A stretch of 64,000 nt of DNA from CBFGTV01 sp965652145 (GCA_965652145.1 CBFGTV010000012.1:1-64000); one strand, 5' to 3'; counted from the first letter of the stretch, positions 34,601-43,612 are shown. The notes: generated by a model from the letters alone, not told the origin. Numbers and translations are program-made.

Positions 34601-36000
34601 CCGGAGAATATCAAAGTGAAGCCCATAAATATACCGAAGAGCTCTTTGGAAAGGGAAAGGTGTACCGGGCTGGAACCATCGGTACCATTGCCGATAAAAC
34701 AGCCTATGGATTTGTAAAAAAATACCTGGAGGAAAAGGGAATTCAGCATAACCAAACGGAGATCAACCGTTTGACCATGGGTTGTACCGGAGTAAAGCGA
34801 ACTTCTGGGCAGCATCCCGGAGGAGTTATGATCGTTCCAGGCCACAAGGATATCCATGAGTTTTGTCCCATTCAATATCCGGCCAATGATGCCAGCTCAG
34901 GGGTTATTACCACCCATTTTGACTATCATTCCATCAGCGGCCGCCTTTTAAAGCTGGATATTCTGGGGCACGATGTGCCCACCATTATTAAGATGCTGGA
35001 GGATATTACAGGATTAAATGCCCAGGAAATTCCCCTGGATGATCAAACCACCGTCAGTATTTTTACCAGTACCAAGGCCCTGGATATAGACCCCCAGGAG
35101 CTGGGCTGTGAGGTAGGAACCCTGGGGATTCCGGAATTTGGAACCAAATTTGTACGGCAGATGCTATTAGATACCAAGCCCAGTACCTTTGCCGAATTGG
35201 TACGGATCAGCGGTCTTTCCCATGGAACAGACGTATGGCTCAATAATGCCCAGGATTTGGTTCGTGGAAATATTGCTGAGCTAAAGGATGTTATTTCAAC
35301 CCGTGATGACATAATGAACTACTTAATTTTAAAGGGCTTGCCTAAAAAAACCTCCTTTAAGATCATGGAAAATGTCAGAAAGGGGAAGGGACTAACCCCT
35401 GAATATGAAGAAGAGATGAAGAAGAATAATGTACCTCAATGGTATATAGATTCCTGTAATAAAATCAAGTATATGTTCCCCAAGGCCCATGCTGTGGCCT
35501 ATGTCATGATGTCCTTCAGAATTGCCTACTTTAAAGTCCATCACCCGGAGGCCTTTTATGCCACCTACTTTACCACCAAGGCAGAGGATTTTGATGCCCA
35601 TCTAATTGTCCAGGGAGAAGGGGCAGTCAGGGAAAAAATTAAGGAGCTGGAGGCCATGGGTAACCAAGCTACGGCTAAGGAAAAAAACTTGCTGACGGTT
35701 CTAGAGGTGGCCCTGGAAATGTTTCTAAGAAAAATAGAGCTTTTGCCGGTGGATCTATATCATTCCGATGCAGACCGGTTTTTAGTGACAGATGGTAAAC
35801 TGCTGCCACCCCTAAAATCATTACAGGGGGTTGGGCAAAATGCAGCTAAAAATATTGTTGAGGCAAGGGCACAAGGAGAGTTCATTTCCCTGGAAGACTT
35901 AAGGGAGCGGGCCAAAGTGACCAAAACCGTAGTAGAGGCCCTGGTAAATCATGGGTGCCTTAATGGTTTGCCAAAAACCAATCAACTGAGCTTATTTTAG
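31687..36000 (+). CDS. polC: DNA polymerase III alpha subunit, PolC type (with proofreading exonuclease)
   Basis: PolC is the replicative polymerase of low-GC Gram-positives. The 1437-residue protein has an N-terminal domain (1-220), an OB domain (about 235-330), a PHP domain starting at HLHTQMSSMDG (about 342) that is split by a DEDD 3'-5' exonuclease (FDIETTGLSNKNDKI near 428, VAHNAAFDMGF, HHRAVDDA), a zinc-binding module (CSNCKHSEF and CPVCNTP, about 911-945) and the polymerase active site PDIDLNFAG near 965. Length equals the B. subtilis enzyme. It ends the unit begun at dxr and is followed by a terminator. Confidence 0.98.
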   Translation: MQPNRKMDFKEFLAELGLNCNPCFESYYLDGIKYYRKKRKIEIQLQGNRAADLKLLDEVTDSIKGRLQMNEVNLCFSQFPEYPSPRKLVEDNWKNIMYLIQKNMPSFKGTLDEIDWDMKNDQLRLTIKEAVFLQKAKERNIHRIIEAYFTSHFNQKIRCLLDENALREFDISQYEEVREKESTQYVEEILKSVQHSPALSQAPKRIREASNGQSTKDGSSPVLLGKPFMGEVLALSEIQGELAKIIVEGEIIDFEARDLNSGKKIYTIQITDYTNSITIKIFERKSLIADFEATLKKGQWLRVRGDVVFDKYQREYVIMASDLMAIKKEPSIDPCERKRVELHLHTQMSSMDGVSNTASLVKQAAQWGHKAIAITDHGVVQAFPEAMEAGKKHGIKIIYGMEGYLVNDEADLIEGNTAYDLMDEYVVFDIETTGLSNKNDKITEIGAVKVREGRIVDQFSALVNPEIPIPLKITELTGITNDMVKDQPTIEEILPQFLEFIGAVPLVAHNAAFDMGFILENGKQQGYSIENTVIDTLKLSRILLPQLKRHKLNLIAKELNIKLLSHHRAVDDATATAEIWIYFINMLLDRQISTLAEINKRLAKKLDFSKLDTYHVLILVKNYTGLKNLYQLVSESHINYFYKKPRLPKSLLNQYREGLLIGTACEAGELYQAYLSGKADEAIEAIADFYDFLEIQPLANNQFLVEKGIVKDEAALREINKCIVDLAEAQKKPVVATGDVHFLNQRDEVFRRILMAGQGFSDADNQAPLYFKTTQEMLEEFSYLGKERAEAVVIDFPNAINEQVEEIIPIPDGTYPPVIEGSDEELRRLCYEKAERIYGTPLPEIVQSRLDRELNSIISNGYAVMYIIAQKLVTKSLRDGYLVGSRGSVGSSFAATMSDITEVNPLAPHYVCSNCKHSEFILDGSYGSGADLPDKNCPVCNTPLTKDGHDIPFEVFLGFEGDKEPDIDLNFAGEYQSEAHKYTEELFGKGKVYRAGTIGTIADKTAYGFVKKYLEEKGIQHNQTEINRLTMGCTGVKRTSGQHPGGVMIVPGHKDIHEFCPIQYPANDASSGVITTHFDYHSISGRLLKLDILGHDVPTIIKMLEDITGLNAQEIPLDDQTTVSIFTSTKALDIDPQELGCEVGTLGIPEFGTKFVRQMLLDTKPSTFAELVRISGLSHGTDVWLNNAQDLVRGNIAELKDVISTRDDIMNYLILKGLPKKTSFKIMENVRKGKGLTPEYEEEMKKNNVPQWYIDSCNKIKYMFPKAHAVAYVMMSFRIAYFKVHHPEAFYATYFTTKAEDFDAHLIVQGEGAVREKIKELEAMGNQATAKEKNLLTVLEVALEMFLRKIELLPVDLYHSDADRFLVTDGKLLPPLKSLQGVGQNAAKNIVEARAQGEFISLEDLRERAKVTKTVVEALVNHGCLNGLPKTNQLSLF

Positions 36001-36057
36001 CCTTGCACGGAATTGGGAATTATGGTATACTTATGTCGATAATATTGTACTATTGTG

Positions 36058-36085
36058 AAAGAGTGGGAAATTCCCACTCTTTGTC
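36058..36085 (+). terminator. intrinsic terminator after polC
   Basis: AAAGAGTGGGAA (36058-36069) and TTCCCACTCTTT (36071-36082) are perfectly complementary; folding leaves a small AAATT loop, and TTTGTCATT follows. It is symmetrical but no gene faces it from the other side. Confidence 0.75.
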
Positions 36086-36103
36086 ATTATGTATCTTTGA
36101 TAT

Positions 36104-36134
36104 TTGACAGAAATCTTAGGTAATAGAATAAATA
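36104..36134 (+). promoter_or_regulatory. candidate promoter of the rimP-nusA-infB operon
   Basis: A perfect TTGACA (36104-36109) is followed 19 bp later by TAAATA (36129-36134). The spacing is long, so the exact -10 is uncertain, but it lies in the right place between the polC terminator and rimP. Confidence 0.45.
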
Positions 36135-36196
36135 TACTGGAAATGGCTGAAAATACATATATCAAAGGGAAAAATTGAATAGAGGGAGGTTTTAGG

Positions 36197-36661
36197 ATGG
36201 GACAAAACAAAGTTGAAAAGCTAACAGAAGAGCTGGTATTGCCAATCATTGAAAGGGAAAACTTCGAATTGGTAGATATTGAATTTAAAAAAGAAGGCCC
36301 CCATCGGTATTTAAGAGTATTTATTGATAAAGAAGGGGGAATTACCCTGGATGACTGCCAAAAGGTGAGTGAAGCCCTGAGTGATCGATTGGATGAAGTG
36401 GATCCAATCGAAGAAAATTATTTCTTGGAGGTATCGTCACCAGGTTTGGACCGTCCTTTAAAAAAGGAATCAGATTTTCAGCGGTTCCAGGGCGAGCTGG
36501 TGGAAGTAAAGCTATATGAACCATTAAATGGTCAAAAAATAATAGAGGGTGAGCTGGTGGGTTTAGTTAAAGGTAAAATTCAATTAAATGTCAAGAATGC
36601 CGGCTTTATAGAGATACCAAAGGAGAAAGCCGCCTTAACCAGGCTAGCGATCAAATTTTAA
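36197..36661 (+). CDS. rimP: ribosome maturation factor RimP
   Basis: RimP (YlxS) binds the free 30S subunit and is needed for its maturation. The 154 residues show the N-terminal alpha/beta domain (FELVDIEFKKEG, LRVFIDKEGGITLDDC) and the conserved LEVSSPGLDRPL, then a C-terminal SH3-like barrel. It heads the nusA-infB operon as in nearly all bacteria. GGGAGG precedes the ATG. Confidence 0.97.
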   Translation: MGQNKVEKLTEELVLPIIERENFELVDIEFKKEGPHRYLRVFIDKEGGITLDDCQKVSEALSDRLDEVDPIEENYFLEVSSPGLDRPLKKESDFQRFQGELVEVKLYEPLNGQKIIEGELVGLVKGKIQLNVKNAGFIEIPKEKAALTRLAIKF

Positions 36662-36675
36662 GGAGGGTTATTTAG

Positions 36676-37722
36676 ATGAATGTGGAGTTTATTGAAGCGC
36701 TGCAGCAGATTTCTAAGGATAAGGGTATCTCAAAGGAGATTTTAATTGATGCCATTGAAGCTGCTTTGATTTCCAGCTATAAGCGGAATTTTGGAACAGC
36801 GCAAAATGTGAGGGTCGAAATCAACCGAGAAACGGGAGACGTTCGAGTATACTCCCAAAAGAGGGTTGTGGAGGAAGTGGAGGATGAGCTTTTAGAAATT
36901 GCGCTGGTCGATGCCAGGGCCATTGACCCGAACTACGAGATAGAGGATATCGTGGAACGTGAGGTAACTCCAAGGAATTTTGGACGGATCGCAGCCCAAA
37001 CGGCGAAGCAGGTGGTAGTGCAAAGAATTCGAGAGGCGGAGCGGGGAATCGTATTTGATGAATTTATTAATCGAGAATCTGATATTATTACCGGAACAGT
37101 GGCCAGGGTTGCCAAGGGAATTGTCTATGTAAATCTGGGAAAAACAGAGGCTATACTGGGCCCCAATGAGCAAATGCCCAATGAAGAATATCTTCATGGG
37201 GATCGAATCAAAACCTATATTGTTGAAGTAAAAAAGACCACCAAGGGGCCTCAAATAACTGTATCCAGAACCCATCCTGGCTTGATCAAACGCTTATTTG
37301 AACTGGAAGTGCCTGAAATTCACGATGGGGTTGTAGAAATTAAAAGTATTTCCAGAGAAGCCGGTTCTCGAACCAAGATTGCCGTAGAATCCAAGGATGA
37401 AAATGTTGATCCCGTAGGAGCCTGTGTTGGTCCAAAGGGAGCCAGGGTTCAGGCAATTGTAGATGAATTAAAGGGTGAAAAAATAGATATTATCAAATAT
37501 AGTAAAGATCCAACTGAGTTTATTACCAGTGCCTTAAGCCCTGCCAAGGTGGTATCAACCGATGTCAATTTGGATGAAAAGACAGCCAGGGTTGTTGTTC
37601 CAGACTATCAATTGTCTCTGGCCATCGGTAAAGAAGGCCAAAATGCCCGGCTGGCTGCCAAGCTGACAGGGTGGAAAATTGATATTAAAAGCGAGAGTCA
37701 AGTGCAATCTGATTTGGGGTGA
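36676..37722 (+). CDS. nusA: transcription termination/antitermination factor NusA
   Basis: NusA binds RNA polymerase and modulates pausing, termination and rRNA antitermination. Domains: N-terminal RNAP-binding domain (1-125), S1 (about 133-200), and two KH domains (200-348, with VGACVGPKGARVQAI and LAIGKEGQNARLAAKLTGW). At 348 residues it is the short Firmicutes form without the C-terminal acidic repeats of E. coli. It lies 14 bases after rimP. Confidence 0.98.
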   Translation: MNVEFIEALQQISKDKGISKEILIDAIEAALISSYKRNFGTAQNVRVEINRETGDVRVYSQKRVVEEVEDELLEIALVDARAIDPNYEIEDIVEREVTPRNFGRIAAQTAKQVVVQRIREAERGIVFDEFINRESDIITGTVARVAKGIVYVNLGKTEAILGPNEQMPNEEYLHGDRIKTYIVEVKKTTKGPQITVSRTHPGLIKRLFELEVPEIHDGVVEIKSISREAGSRTKIAVESKDENVDPVGACVGPKGARVQAIVDELKGEKIDIIKYSKDPTEFITSALSPAKVVSTDVNLDEKTARVVVPDYQLSLAIGKEGQNARLAAKLTGWKIDIKSESQVQSDLG

Positions 37723-37727
37723 TTGAA

Positions 37728-38006
37728 ATGAAAACCAGAAAAATCCCGCTTAGAAAATGCCTGGGCTGTAATGAGATGAAGCCCAAGAAAGAATTAATTA
37801 GAGTGGTGAGAAACCAAGAGGGAATCATCAGTATTGATTTAAAGGGAAAGGCACCGGGACGGGGAGCTTATATTTGTCCCCAAACCCAATGCTTTGAAAA
37901 AGCAAAAAAGACCAAGGCCTTTCACCGTGCCTTCCAATGCAATGTGTCCGATGAAATCTATGAAAATCTAATACAGGAGATTAATCAGCTTGAAGGAAAA
38001 AATTAA
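37728..38006 (+). CDS. rnpM: RNase P modulator RnpM (YlxR family)
   Basis: The 92-residue protein belongs to the YlxR family (RKCLGCNEMKPKKELIRVVR at the start, then GKAPGRGAYICP), which in B. subtilis binds RNase P RNA and modulates its activity. The ATG at 37728 follows GGGGTGAT; an earlier in-frame GTG at 37719 overlaps the nusA stop. Two Cys near the N-terminus and two further on (CPQTQC) are visible. It overlaps ylxQ by 17 nt. Confidence 0.9.
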   Translation: MKTRKIPLRKCLGCNEMKPKKELIRVVRNQEGIISIDLKGKAPGRGAYICPQTQCFEKAKKTKAFHRAFQCNVSDEIYENLIQEINQLEGKN

Positions 38007-38307
38007 TAATCTGCTGGGCCTGGCAATGAAGTCCGGCCAGTTAATTTCCGGTGAAGAGCTTTGCAAAAAGGCGGTACAAAATCGTCAAGTCTGTCTTGTT
38101 TTAGTGGCAGAGGATGCGTCGGACAATACAAAAAAGCTATTTCGTGACAAAACAAGGTTTTATGAGATACCATTAAGATTTTATGACACAAAGGAGAATC
38201 TTGGAAGCTCCATTGGGAAATTGCCTAGAGCTGTCATTGCAATCCGTGATCAAGGATTTGCCAGAAAGCTAATGGAGTATATCGACACAAAAGTAGGCAA
38301 TGAATAA
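37990..38307 (+). CDS. ylxQ: L7Ae/L30e-type RNA-binding protein YlxQ
   Basis: This 105-residue protein of the L7Ae/L30e/S12e/Gadd45 fold has the typical NNLLGLAMKSGQLISGEE N-terminus and a LVLVAEDASDNTKK core. Related proteins bind kink-turn RNA, but the role of YlxQ is not established. The TTG start at 37990 lies inside the end of rnpM and is preceded by AGGAG at about 37975, so the two are translationally coupled. Order nusA-ylxR-ylxQ-infB is conserved. Confidence 0.88.
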   Translation: MKEKINNLLGLAMKSGQLISGEELCKKAVQNRQVCLVLVAEDASDNTKKLFRDKTRFYEIPLRFYDTKENLGSSIGKLPRAVIAIRDQGFARKLMEYIDTKVGNE

Positions 38308-38323
38308 TTAGGGGGTGATTAGC

Positions 38324-40414
38324 TTGTCTAAGTTAAGAGTGTATCAATTGGCTAAGGAGCTGGGAATCAGCAGTAAGGAGCTAATTGAAAAATTAAATGA
38401 TTTATCTGTGGTGGTCAACAATCATATGAGCACCCTGGAAGAGGAAGATGCGAATTTAATTATTGAGCTGTTCACTGATAAGCCTGAAGAAAAGAAAATC
38501 ACTGTTCAGGAGCCGGAAAAGGCCTCTCAATCCGTCGAAAAAAACAATGCCCCGAAGCAAGAAAAAAAACAAAAAAAGGGTCATAAAAGCAAGCATGGAA
38601 AAAACGACAAAATCATAGAAAAGAAGGATGCAATGATAGAAGAAAAAAATAGACAACAATCAGAAAAAGAAACAGAAATTGGCGAGAAGATAATTGTAAA
38701 GGACCTGGCAGAGCTGTTGAAAAAAAACGTAAGTGAAATTATTACAAAGCTCATTCAGCAGGGAGTCATGGCAGCCATGAATCAAGAAATTGATTTTGAA
38801 ACTGCCCAGACCATTGCCCAGGGGTATGATATTACCCTGTCTAAGAAGGCAGAGGTAATGGAAGAAGAAAACAGTGATATTGAAATACCAGAGGACGATG
38901 AAAAGGATTTAAAGCCCAGACCTCCGGTGGTGACCGTAATGGGTCACGTAGACCATGGCAAAACCTCATTGCTGGATGCCATTCGTAAAACCAAGGTAAC
39001 GGAAAGAGAAGCAGGAGGAATTACCCAGCATATTGGAGCCTCTGAAGTACAAATCAACGGTAAGAAAATTGTATTTTTAGATACCCCGGGTCATGAAGCC
39101 TTTACGGCTATGCGATCCAGGGGAGCAAAGGTAACCGATATTGCCATTTTGGTAGTGGCGGCCGATGATGGTGTCATGCCCCAGACCATTGAAGTGATCA
39201 ATCATGCCAAGGCGGCCAACGTACCAATCATTGTGGCCATTAATAAAATTGATAAGCCTGGAGCCAATTCAGACCGGGTAAAGCAGGAGCTTTCTGAAAA
39301 TGGCGTGCTTATTGAAGAGTGGGGCGGCGATGTGATTTCTGTTGCGGTTTCCGCGCTGCAGGGTACTAACATAGACGAATTATTAGAAATGATTCTTTTG
39401 GTGGCAGAAATGGAAGAATTAAAGGCCAATCCAAATCGACAGGCCATTGGTACTGTTGTTGAGGCCCAATTAGATAAGGGCCGGGGGGCAGTGGCAACAA
39501 TACTGGTGCAAAATGGAACCCTTAAGGTGGGAGATTCAGTTGTCATCGGTACTATCCACGGTAGAATCCGGGCCATGGTTAATGACAAGGGAAAAAGGGT
39601 TAAGACAGCAGGCCCCTCTACCCCAGTAGAAATTACAGGGTTATCAGAGGTACCTGAAGCAGGGGACCAACTGGTTGCCGTGGCTGACGATAAACAGGCC
39701 AGAACCATTGCTGAACAAAGAATCAATAAAATCAAAGAGCAGCAGCTACGATCTACTCAACGTATTTCCCTAGATGCCCTGTATAGCCAAATGCAAACAG
39801 GAGAAATTAAAGAGCTGAACATTATCGTTAAGGCCGATGTTCAGGGTTCTGTTGAGGCCGTTAAGCAGTCTTTAAATAAGCTATCCAACGATAAGGTAAT
39901 CATTAAGCCAATCCACGGCGGAGTGGGAGCCATTACAGAAACCGACGTTTCCCTAGCCTCTGCATCCAATGCCATTATTATTGGGTTCAACGTCAGACCC
40001 ACTTCTAATGCCAGCTTCCTGGCCGAAAAGGAAAATGTTGATATTCGTTCCTATCGGGTAATCTACAATGCAATTGAAGATATTGAAGCAGCTATGAAGG
40101 GAATGTTAGATCCGGAGTATAAAGAAGTTCAATTGGGAAAAGCTGAAGTTAGGGCTACCTTTAAGGTTCCTGGCCTGGGGCTGATTGCCGGCTGTTACGT
40201 GGTAGAGGGCAAGATTCTTCGCAGTGCCAAAGTTCGATTGGTTCGGGACGGCATTGTCATTCATGAAGGGGAAATTGGTTCTTTAAAACGTTTCAAAGAC
40301 GATGTCAGAGAAGTGGCCACAGGTTATGAATGTGGTATTGGTATTGATCACTTCAATGATGTCAAGGAAGGCGATCTGATCGAGGCATTTAAAATGGAAG
40401 AGATAGCAAGATAA
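38324..40414 (+). CDS. infB: translation initiation factor IF-2
   Basis: IF-2 is the GTPase that places initiator tRNA on the ribosome. The 696-residue protein has an N-terminal IF2-N domain (LRVYQLAKELGISSKELI), a Lys/Glu-rich linker (about 55-120), a second IF2-N domain, the G domain (GHVDHGKTS near 207, DTPGHEAF, NKIDKP) and C-terminal domains to residue 696. The start is TTG 38324 behind GGGGGTGATT; GTG 38315 is within that site. The length is like that of B. subtilis IF-2. Confidence 0.98.
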   Translation: MSKLRVYQLAKELGISSKELIEKLNDLSVVVNNHMSTLEEEDANLIIELFTDKPEEKKITVQEPEKASQSVEKNNAPKQEKKQKKGHKSKHGKNDKIIEKKDAMIEEKNRQQSEKETEIGEKIIVKDLAELLKKNVSEIITKLIQQGVMAAMNQEIDFETAQTIAQGYDITLSKKAEVMEEENSDIEIPEDDEKDLKPRPPVVTVMGHVDHGKTSLLDAIRKTKVTEREAGGITQHIGASEVQINGKKIVFLDTPGHEAFTAMRSRGAKVTDIAILVVAADDGVMPQTIEVINHAKAANVPIIVAINKIDKPGANSDRVKQELSENGVLIEEWGGDVISVAVSALQGTNIDELLEMILLVAEMEELKANPNRQAIGTVVEAQLDKGRGAVATILVQNGTLKVGDSVVIGTIHGRIRAMVNDKGKRVKTAGPSTPVEITGLSEVPEAGDQLVAVADDKQARTIAEQRINKIKEQQLRSTQRISLDALYSQMQTGEIKELNIIVKADVQGSVEAVKQSLNKLSNDKVIIKPIHGGVGAITETDVSLASASNAIIIGFNVRPTSNASFLAEKENVDIRSYRVIYNAIEDIEAAMKGMLDPEYKEVQLGKAEVRATFKVPGLGLIAGCYVVEGKILRSAKVRLVRDGIVIHEGEIGSLKRFKDDVREVATGYECGIGIDHFNDVKEGDLIEAFKMEEIAR

Positions 40415-40433
40415 GTCGGAAAGGATGAAGGAT

Positions 40434-40808
40434 ATGGCATATCCTAGGGTAAGTCGATTAAATGAGGAAATAAAGAAAATAGTCAGCCATCTAATTAGAA
40501 ATGAATTGAGGGACCCACGCATTGCACCCATGACCAGTGTTGTCGAGGTGGATGTAACCAGGGATTTAAGGTTTGCCTCTATCTATATTAGTGTTTTGGG
40601 AACAGAGGATGAAAAGATCAGTACCTTGGAAGCCTTAAAAAAGTCCAGCGGCTTTGTAAGAAGAGAAGTGGGGCAAAAGATTAAGGCAAGGTATACCCCT
40701 GAAATACTATTTAGATTAGACAATTCCATTGAAAAGGGAGTTGAAATGTACCATAAGATTTCAAAAATTCAAGAGGCCGGCCCCTTGGGAGAGGAAGACA
40801 ATGAATAA
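40434..40808 (+). CDS. rbfA: 30S ribosome-binding factor RbfA
   Basis: RbfA is a KH-fold factor for 16S rRNA 5' end processing and 30S maturation. The 124-residue sequence includes RVSRLNEEIKKIVSHLIRNE, the DPRI motif and VTRDLRFASIYISVLG. I prefer ATG 40434 over ATG 40425 because AAAGGA at 40420 is spaced well for it. ylxP, which often lies between infB and rbfA, is missing here. Confidence 0.95.
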   Translation: MAYPRVSRLNEEIKKIVSHLIRNELRDPRIAPMTSVVEVDVTRDLRFASIYISVLGTEDEKISTLEALKKSSGFVRREVGQKIKARYTPEILFRLDNSIEKGVEMYHKISKIQEAGPLGEEDNE

Positions 40809-41757
40809 TTTATTTCCTCAGGTTCAAAAAGGCAGCAGAATTGCGGTGATTTCCCATATTAATCCCGACGGCGACAGCCTAGGCTCCCTGTTGGGCCTCT
40901 CTCTGGCCTTAAAAAAGCAGGGGGCTGCGGTCACCACCTTTGTCAACGATGACGTGCCGCAAAAATATAGATTTTTACCGCAAATTGATCAGGTAATTCG
41001 TTATGATTTAAATCAAAGAGAATGCTTTGACATTTGCTTTGTGCTGGATTGCGGTGATGAAAAACGCCTGGGCTATAGCATTGATTTACTAAAAAAAGGC
41101 CGGCAGATTGTGAATATTGATCATCATGTCAGCAATGCAGGCTTTGGAGATATCAATATACTCGATCCTGAGGCTTCTTCAACCTGTGAAATGATTTACC
41201 GCTTAATTACCCAGGAAATGGAAGTTGATATTGATAAAGCCATGGCAATCTGTCTATATACAGGAATTGTAACTGATACAGGAAATTTCAGATATGACAG
41301 TACCAGCCCCGAAACCCACCATATTGCCGGAGCCTTGCTGGAAAAAGGAGTAGAGCTTAAGGAGCTTACCTACCACCTGCATCAAAATAATACCTTTGGC
41401 AGTATGAAGCTCCTGGGGCACCTTTTGGCAGGCTTGAAAACCTACTTCGATGGAAAGGTAGCCGTTATGGAGGTAACCCATGACCTATTAAAGGCTTATC
41501 AAGTACAATATGATGAAGTAGAAGGTATGATCAACTATGCACGGGACATAAAAGGGGTAGAGGTGGCTGTGATTCTAAAGGAGCTTGAAGCTGGCGAAGT
41601 TAAAATAAGCCTTAGATCAAAAACAACCTTTGATGTCAGTCGCCTGGCCCAGACCTTCGGGGGCGGAGGTCATAAAAAGGCCTCTGGGGCGGTAATGGCA
41701 GGTACAATTCAGGAAGTGAAGGATCAAATACTGGATAAAATACAAAGGATGATTTAG
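40801..41757 (+). CDS. nrnA: DHH/DHHA1 phosphoesterase NrnA (nanoRNase/pAp phosphatase)
   Basis: NrnA degrades very short RNAs and dephosphorylates 3'-phosphoadenosine 5'-phosphate. The 318-residue protein has the DHH motifs SHINPDGDSLGS (about 17-28), LDCGD, IDHHVSN and TDTGNFRY, and a C-terminal DHHA1 domain ending GGGGHKKASGA. It overlaps rbfA by 8 nt. In clostridia it is common between rbfA and truB; in B. subtilis nrnA lies elsewhere. Confidence 0.93.
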   Translation: MNNLFPQVQKGSRIAVISHINPDGDSLGSLLGLSLALKKQGAAVTTFVNDDVPQKYRFLPQIDQVIRYDLNQRECFDICFVLDCGDEKRLGYSIDLLKKGRQIVNIDHHVSNAGFGDINILDPEASSTCEMIYRLITQEMEVDIDKAMAICLYTGIVTDTGNFRYDSTSPETHHIAGALLEKGVELKELTYHLHQNNTFGSMKLLGHLLAGLKTYFDGKVAVMEVTHDLLKAYQVQYDEVEGMINYARDIKGVEVAVILKELEAGEVKISLRSKTTFDVSRLAQTFGGGGHKKASGAVMAGTIQEVKDQILDKIQRMI

Positions 41758-41769
41758 GCTGGTGATGAC

Positions 41770-42657
41770 TTGAACGGTATTTTAAATATATTGAAGCCGC
41801 CAGGAGTTACCTCCCACGGGGTGGTTTCCTTGGTCAGAAGAATGACGGGCATTAAAAAGGTGGGCCATACAGGAACCTTAGACCCCAATGCTGCTGGGGT
41901 CTTACCCATCTGTATCGGACAGGCCACAAAAATATCACAATTCTTATTAGACAGTCAAAAAAAATATCGAGCTGAGCTGTACCTTGGTATTGAGACCGAT
42001 ACCCAGGATCAATACGGGGAAATTTTAAAGCAACAGGCTGAAATTCCCTCTAGAGAAGAAATTAAAAAGGCAATCATGAGCTTTGTGGGAGAATATGATC
42101 AAATTCCTCCCATGTATTCAGCTTTAAAGCGAGATGGCAAAAAACTATATGAGCTGGCCCGGGAGGGAATCGAAGTTCAGCGGGAGCCGCGGCGGGTACA
42201 GATCCATGAAATCTCGATCATTGAGATCAACGGAAATCGAGTTATTTTTGATGTGCTTTGTTCAAAGGGAACCTATATTAGAACCCTATGTAAGGATATC
42301 GGTGAAAGCCTTGGCTGTGGTGGAATGATGTCATTTTTATTAAGAACTGCCACGGGTGAATTTCAACTGGAAAATACCATTACCCTAGAGGCGCTGGAAG
42401 CAACCCAGGATATAGAGAAGCTATTGTATCCGGTAGATTATCCCTTGCGGCATCTACCCAAAATATCAGTGAATCCTGGGGCCGAAAGGGCAGTTTTAAA
42501 TGGCAATAAAATTCCTTCCCATTTGTGGCTTAAGGGTTGGCAGGCTAAAGGGGAAGACCTGGCCAGAGTTTATCTTAAGGATCAATTCATTGGAATAGCA
42601 ATCGTGAAATCAGGACAGGAAGAGGTCTATTTAAAATTCAGCAGGCTATTTGTTTAA
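41770..42657 (+). CDS. truB: tRNA pseudouridine-55 synthase
   Basis: TruB makes pseudouridine 55 in the T loop of tRNAs. The start is a TTG after GGTGATGAC. The catalytic aspartate is Asp38 in GHTGTLDPNAAG; KKYRAELYLGIETDTQD and the CSKGTYIRTLCKDIG stretch are also family hallmarks. The 295 residues include a C-terminal PUA-like part. It lies 12 bases before ribF. Confidence 0.97.
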   Translation: MNGILNILKPPGVTSHGVVSLVRRMTGIKKVGHTGTLDPNAAGVLPICIGQATKISQFLLDSQKKYRAELYLGIETDTQDQYGEILKQQAEIPSREEIKKAIMSFVGEYDQIPPMYSALKRDGKKLYELAREGIEVQREPRRVQIHEISIIEINGNRVIFDVLCSKGTYIRTLCKDIGESLGCGGMMSFLLRTATGEFQLENTITLEALEATQDIEKLLYPVDYPLRHLPKISVNPGAERAVLNGNKIPSHLWLKGWQAKGEDLARVYLKDQFIGIAIVKSGQEEVYLKFSRLFV

Positions 42658-42669
42658 AGGGGCGTCTTT

Positions 42670-43608
42670 ATGAAATTAATAGAAGAGATTCAACATTTAT
42701 CATCAACTGAAAGGGCAGTAGCTCTGGGGAATTTTGACGGACTTCACATTGGGCATCAAAAATTGATTGAGGCCTTAAAGGAAGCGTCTACGAAGTATCA
42801 TTTAGAATCCTGTGTCTATACATTTAAAAATCATACCACCACTGTCACCACCAGGGGAAAGGAACCCCTGCAAATTACAAGTCATGAGGTTAAAAACAGG
42901 CTCTTTGAAGACTTGGGGATTGAAACTCTGGTATTGGCTGAATTTAACGAAGAAATCATGAATTTAAGTCCTGAAGACTTTGTTAAAAAAATATTGATAG
43001 AGAGCTTAAATTGCAAGGTGGCTGTAGTGGGCTTTGACTATCGGTTTGGGTCAAGGGCCAAGGGCGATGTGGTTTTATTGAAGGAGCTGGGGACTAAATA
43101 TGGTTTTTCTGTCTGTGTAATTGACCCAGTTACCGTTGAAAATGAGAAGGTAAGCAGTACTGCAGTAAGAAAATATATTTTAGACGGTGAAATTGAAAAG
43201 GCTAATCAGTACCTTGGCAGGAGCTTTGCCCTCTACGGAAAGGTAATCCATGGAAATGGAAGGGGACGAAATTTAGGTTATCCCACTGCCAATATCATGA
43301 TAAAGCCTCATCTTTTAATTCCCAGGGAGGGGGTCTATGCTACCCTGGTGAAAATTGAAGATAAGATATTCATGGGGGCAACCTGTATAGGTACCAACCC
43401 AACCTTCCAGGGGGAGCATACCTCGGTGGAAACCTTTATTATTGATTACCAGGGTAGCCTTTATGATCAATATATTGAAGTGATCTTTAAAAAAAGGTTA
43501 AGGGATAACATCCGATTTGACCGAGTAGAGGGCCTAATTCAACAAATGGAGACAGACGTTGAAAATACAAAAAAATATTTACATGACAAGACAATTATGG
43601 TAAAATGA
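42670..43608 (+). CDS. ribF: bifunctional riboflavin kinase/FAD synthetase
   Basis: RibF converts riboflavin to FMN and FAD. The 312-residue protein has the N-terminal adenylyltransferase domain (ALGNFDGLHIGHQKLI near 18-33; VVGFDYRFG; SSTAVRKYI) and the C-terminal flavokinase domain (GNGRGRNLGYPTANI near 197, TNPTFQG, VETFI). The last codons overlap the promoter proposed for rpsO. It is 85 bases upstream of rpsO. Confidence 0.97.
   Translation: MKLIEEIQHLSSTERAVALGNFDGLHIGHQKLIEALKEASTKYHLESCVYTFKNHTTTVTTRGKEPLQITSHEVKNRLFEDLGIETLVLAEFNEEIMNLSPEDFVKKILIESLNCKVAVVGFDYRFGSRAKGDVVLLKELGTKYGFSVCVIDPVTVENEKVSSTAVRKYILDGEIEKANQYLGRSFALYGKVIHGNGRGRNLGYPTANIMIKPHLLIPREGVYATLVKIEDKIFMGATCIGTNPTFQGEHTSVETFIIDYQGSLYDQYIEVIFKKRLRDNIRFDRVEGLIQQMETDVENTKKYLHDKTIMVK
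43578..43606 (+). promoter_or_regulatory. sigma-A promoter of rpsO inside the 3' end of ribF
   Basis: TTTACA (43578-43583) and TAAAAT (43601-43606) are exactly 17 bp apart, each matching consensus at 5 of 6 positions. The -10 box abuts the ribF stop codon. The start site is expected near 43613, so rpsO can be transcribed apart from the long infB operon. Confidence 0.65.
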
Positions 43609-43612
43609 TTAA

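Noticed and set aside
42134..42328. Plus-strand frame nested in truB
   Set aside because: It is in another frame of a conserved gene, with no ribosome site.
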